Position numbers and translations under genes: made by a program. From UBA4844 sp050943255 (GTDB taxonomy: Bacteria; Bacillota; Syntrophomonadia; Syntrophomonadales; Syntrophomonadaceae): a stretch of DNA of 64,000 nucleotides. Each line of letters opens with the position of its first letter. Within the stretch, counting starts at the first letter, position 1. Under the pieces are notes generated by a model. The model searched no databases and was not told the origin of the DNA. It saw only the letters and a program-made list of their open reading frames with translations. The DNA lies in assembly GCA_050943255.1 (NCBI GenBank), contig JBMNOV010000004.1, positions 15,398-79,397 on the forward strand, given 5' to 3'. Shown one piece after another: positions 61,399 to 64,000 of the stretch.

Positions 61399-61968
61399 TT
61401 AAAACTCTACTTCTGGATCCAGCTCACCAAACACAATCACATCATGCATTTTGCCTAATTTGTCAATAATATCGACAAATACTCTTAATGCAATGCATGT
61501 GCCGCGAATAGGGGTTGTGAGATTGCAAGGATTGCCGGGATCTTCGCAGTTACCCTTAATTTCATAGTCAAATGTCCAATTCCTTAGAATCAGTTCGGAC
61601 TGTTCAATTTCCTCCCGGAATTCTTCCGATGTTAAGGGCGGGTCAAATTCATCTAACTCGATATTCCTTTCAAAGCGATCACTTACAGTAATAATCTGGT
61701 ATTCACCATCTACTATAACAAACAAGATTACCTCGTAATCAACAAATATTTTTACTTTATTAAAGCAAGTAACATCCTCGAATTTTTGGATAATTTTTAC
61801 TTTAATATCCTCTACACAGGTTACTTTACCCCCTACCTGCTCATCAGGTACGCAAAATACGGTATCAAGAACTTTTACTTGTTTTTCGATAAATTTTGCT
61901 TTTATTACCTTGGCCCATAAATCTAATTGACACCCTTCCGGAAATTCACACTTTAATCCTCCAGCCAT
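61399..61968 (-). CDS. Hypothetical cysteine-containing protein, possibly SPOCS-like
   Basis: A 189-residue protein without signal peptide. Cysteines lie at the start (CEFPEGCQ), in FCVPDEQ, VTCVED, VTCFNK, GNCEDPGNPC and GTC. The stretch VKIFVDYEVILFVIVDGEYQIITVSDRFERNIELDEFD resembles the beta repeats of spore-coat SPOCS/DUF3794 proteins, but this is by eye. AGGAGGGGAG lies before the ATG. Neighbours are two glycosyltransferases upstream, so a glycosylated spore surface layer is one possibility. Confidence 0.5.
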   Translation of the reverse strand: MAGGLKCEFPEGCQLDLWAKVIKAKFIEKQVKVLDTVFCVPDEQVGGKVTCVEDIKVKIIQKFEDVTCFNKVKIFVDYEVILFVIVDGEYQIITVSDRFERNIELDEFDPPLTSEEFREEIEQSELILRNWTFDYEIKGNCEDPGNPCNLTTPIRGTCIALRVFVDIIDKLGKMHDVIVFGELDPEVEF

Positions 61969-62108
61969 GTAACTCTCCCCTCCTTATGTCTTTTTCTTTT
62001 TCTTTCCCTATTTGGGCTTGTTGTAGAAATTTGTATAAGTAAATTTCTAGCTTATATTATGAAAGAGAGTCATAAAGTGTGATTATCACTTTTAGATTTA
62101 TATCTTTT

Positions 62109-62789
62109 TTATTCTTGCATAATATGTAAACATTCTATCCTGCCATCACAGAAAACACCGAATCCTCTTGCTAATGCACCTTCACAGAAGGCTATATCCT
62201 CTCCTCCGTTTTTACCAGAATACCTAACCCCTGCTTCTATTACAGTGCGTTTTATAAGGTAAGCAGCTCCGGTACAATCCACTGGAAAAACTTGATCTCG
62301 CGGGAATTGCCTAATGTGTATATAGTTTCCACCCTTATTACGCTGTAAAATATTATAAATACCAGGATCACCTATCTCATGACCATTACATACCAGGGAT
62401 GATATAATATCGCAATTATCCCGTAATAGTAAGGCAAGGATATTTTGGGGAACGAGAATATCACTATCAACCGAAAAAAGGTATTCACTATCTGATTGTA
62501 AAAAAGCTTCCAGTAATAGATTTCGTAATTCAGCTAAACGTGAGAAGCTATATTCGCTGCGATGGGTTCCCCCTGGCAAAAAGTGATTGCGGGTGATTAA
62601 TAGTACTGGTTCTGGCTGCTGGCGTTTAAATTTCTCTAATATCTGGGGACTAGCATCATTGCAATCATTTATTATAAAGCAATACCTTAGTTTAATGTCT
62701 TTTTTATCTATTTTTTGCAGGCAGTCCAAGTAGCGGGGTAATATCCAGGCCCGATTGCGCACCGGACATCCTACCATCACTCTAACCAC
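62109..62789 (-). CDS. Family 2-like glycosyltransferase
   Basis: A GT-A-fold enzyme of 226 residues. The start VMVGCPVRNRAWILPRYL is followed by the metal-binding motif SVDSDILVP, the acceptor region DCTGAAYLIKR and a final GGEDIAF segment typical of GT2 enzymes that check their substrate site. The start is GTG at 62789 with GGGGGAG 4 nt upstream. It follows the truncated glycosyltransferase by 38 bp. The 127-bp gap to the next gene holds an inverted repeat (62024-62032 with 62041-62049). Confidence 0.75.
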   Translation of the reverse strand: MVRVMVGCPVRNRAWILPRYLDCLQKIDKKDIKLRYCFIINDCNDASPQILEKFKRQQPEPVLLITRNHFLPGGTHRSEYSFSRLAELRNLLLEAFLQSDSEYLFSVDSDILVPQNILALLLRDNCDIISSLVCNGHEIGDPGIYNILQRNKGGNYIHIRQFPRDQVFPVDCTGAAYLIKRTVIEAGVRYSGKNGGEDIAFCEGALARGFGVFCDGRIECLHIMQE

Positions 62790-62827
62790 GAGTCTCCCCC
62801 TTACTTTTTTATTGTGTTATGGGGTAT

Positions 62828-63955
62828 CTATCTTTTTTGTTCTTTTTTATAATGAAACACTCTTACTACCCGGCTGGAAATATCTGTTGGTATTCCCTGG
62901 CTGGTCTTAATATGTTCTAGGCCAGTGGCTTTGTTGATTTCTATAGACAATCTGTGCCTGATTAGACCTCCTTTTAAAATGGTCTGATCCGGTTTAATAG
63001 TATAGTATTTATGGTGATAACTGGTAGTATTACTTGGCTTGGGCAACTTCCCTGGTGATTTAAATCCTTTATCTTTAAGCCTTTCTTCTATAGCTAATAG
63101 CATTTGTCTGGCTCTTGTCATCCAGGAATTCTCTCGGGCTAAGGCCATTCTATTCTCACAGCGCTGCCAATTTTCGTTCTTTAAGGCCCGGCGAACATTA
63201 CCAATAAAGTTTTCCTGATTGGCGGAAAAATAAATCAAATCACCGTATGCTTGTGCTTCCGGCAGTGCAGTCGTGACTACCGGGATACCCATTGCCATAT
63301 ACTCCCACATTTTAATAGGGTTAACTGCCTTAGTCATTTCACTTTGTTTAAAGGGAATAAGCCCTACATCAAAATAACGGGCATAGTCTAGTAGTTGTTC
63401 ATAAGGTTTATATCCTAGCCAATGTATATTAGGCCTATTAGGTATGTTGCGAACATTATATAAAGGACCTACTATTAACAAACTGCAATCGGGAAAAGCT
63501 AATGCCAACTGGTCTAAGAGCGCGAGATCACACCAGCTGGCAACTGCTCCAATATAACCAATTACCGCCCGTTTTAGCTCTGGTAAATCAGGTGGCGGGG
63601 TCAAAGAGGTAACCTCTTTTCTAGCCTGGGCAAAATATGCAAAATCGCATCCGTTGGGAATTAGGAGGGTATAGGGGTTTATGGCTTTAGCCTGGACAAA
63701 TAGCTGCTGGGAAGCAGCCAAAACCAGATCAGCCGAAGCCACAGCCTGGTGATAATAAGGTTCCCAGGATGAAAACTCATCAGTAACCTGATCCAGACTA
63801 TCGAATACCAGCAAACTATGTTTATAGTGGCCAATAGTTGTTATCTGAGCAGGATTAGTAAAATAGACCACCGGCCTGATATGAGCTGAATAGGAAGGCT
63901 GGCTGCGAATGTCAACCAAAAAGTGAACCACTGTGCTGATTAAAAACTGAGCCAC
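62828..63955 (-). CDS. GT4-like glycosyltransferase, N-terminus replaced by an IS end
   Basis: The GT-B C-terminal half is intact: ADLVLAASQQL, LIPNGCDFAYFAQA, IGYIGAVASWCD, HWLGYKPYEQL, GLIPFKQSEM and WEYMAMGIPVV, the pattern of WbuB-type GT4 enzymes. A 60-residue C-terminal tail with basic repeats is unusual. The N-terminal acceptor domain is mostly missing: the first 17 or so codons come from repeat-rich sequence that looks like an IS21-type end (63904 onward), and the enzyme part starts only at HIRPVVYFTNPAQ. The GTG start at 63955 is therefore doubtful and the gene is probably inactive. Confidence 0.65.
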   Translation of the reverse strand: MAQFLISTVVHFLVDIRSQPSYSAHIRPVVYFTNPAQITTIGHYKHSLLVFDSLDQVTDEFSSWEPYYHQAVASADLVLAASQQLFVQAKAINPYTLLIPNGCDFAYFAQARKEVTSLTPPPDLPELKRAVIGYIGAVASWCDLALLDQLALAFPDCSLLIVGPLYNVRNIPNRPNIHWLGYKPYEQLLDYARYFDVGLIPFKQSEMTKAVNPIKMWEYMAMGIPVVTTALPEAQAYGDLIYFSANQENFIGNVRRALKNENWQRCENRMALARENSWMTRARQMLLAIEERLKDKGFKSPGKLPKPSNTTSYHHKYYTIKPDQTILKGGLIRHRLSIEINKATGLEHIKTSQGIPTDISSRVVRVFHYKKEQKR

Positions 63956-64000
63956 TAATGCTAGTTTAAAAGTGAGCCACTTTGCTCACTATCTGGCTTT
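63904..64000. mobile_element. Terminal part of an IS21-family-like insertion sequence (runs off the window)
   Basis: From TGCGAATGTCAACC at 63904, three imperfect direct repeats lie 24-25 nt apart: GTGAACCACT (63923), CTGAGCCACT (63947) and GTGAGCCACT (63972). Multiple short repeats of AGTGGCTCA type behind a TG terminus are typical of IS21 ends. The transposase genes would lie beyond position 64000. Confidence 0.6.

Noticed and set aside
62074..62092. AAAGTG/CACTTT hairpin after the GT2 gene as terminator
   Set aside because: Six-bp AT-rich stem without T-run on the minus strand; too weak to list.
63923..63981. Three regularly spaced repeats as a CRISPR array
   Set aside because: The repeats are about 10-14 bp, diverged and only three; spacing and a TG end fit an IS21 terminus instead.

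Overview
The window is chromosomal DNA of a low-to-medium G+C, anaerobic, endospore-forming member of the Firmicutes. The gene content (tungstate uptake, sporulation genes without aerobic functions, AT-rich intergenic DNA, strong AGGAGG ribosome sites) suggests the Clostridia, probably a Syntrophomonas-like lineage. This is inferred from content, not from a database match. No rRNA, tRNA or CRISPR array was found.

The backbone, read on the minus strand from right to left, is the conserved origin-proximal block also known from Bacillus subtilis: ispE, (GntR), glmU, prs, ctc/rplY, pth, fin, mfd, spoVT, yabM-like flippase, mazG, yabO/rqcP, yabP, yabQ, divIC, yabR, spoIIE, tilS, ftsH, folP-folB-folK, coaX, dusB, greA, lysS. 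Several blocks are inserted in it. A seven-gene plus-strand germination receptor operon (38041-44838) lies between spoVT and mfd. Complete nadABC and panBCD genes with a candidate ketopantoate reductase lie between folK and coaX. An MBOAT/SGNH O-acylation pair lies next to bioY. A three-gene module of unknown function (5770-8166) lies between greA and dusB.

Left end (1-3461): exopolysaccharide genes (GT4 glycosyltransferase, O-antigen-ligase-like protein, small membrane protein, DUF4330 protein). Right end (55000-64000): spoIIR, the tupABC tungstate transporter, small regulators, a patatin-like lipase, a cysteine-containing protein and two glycosyltransferases, the last one cut by what looks like the end of an IS21-family element running off the window.

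Regulatory signals readable from sequence: a compact Moco/Tuco-type riboswitch with terminator upstream of tupA; a BirA operator upstream of bioY; a Spo0A/sigma-A-like promoter with a 22-bp spacer upstream of spoIIE; a sigma-G-like promoter for spoVT; a sigma-E-like promoter for yabPQ; a sigma-F-like promoter for spoIIR; clustered DnaA boxes upstream of a small HTH gene and divIC; and many intrinsic terminators.

Small genes found by reading the gaps are fin (48245-48418), a ribbon-helix-helix regulator (59777-59938) and a 58-residue gene overlapping yabO (34039-34215). Decayed remnants of a transposase and a ProC-like gene sit between spoIIE and the Ppx/GppA gene.
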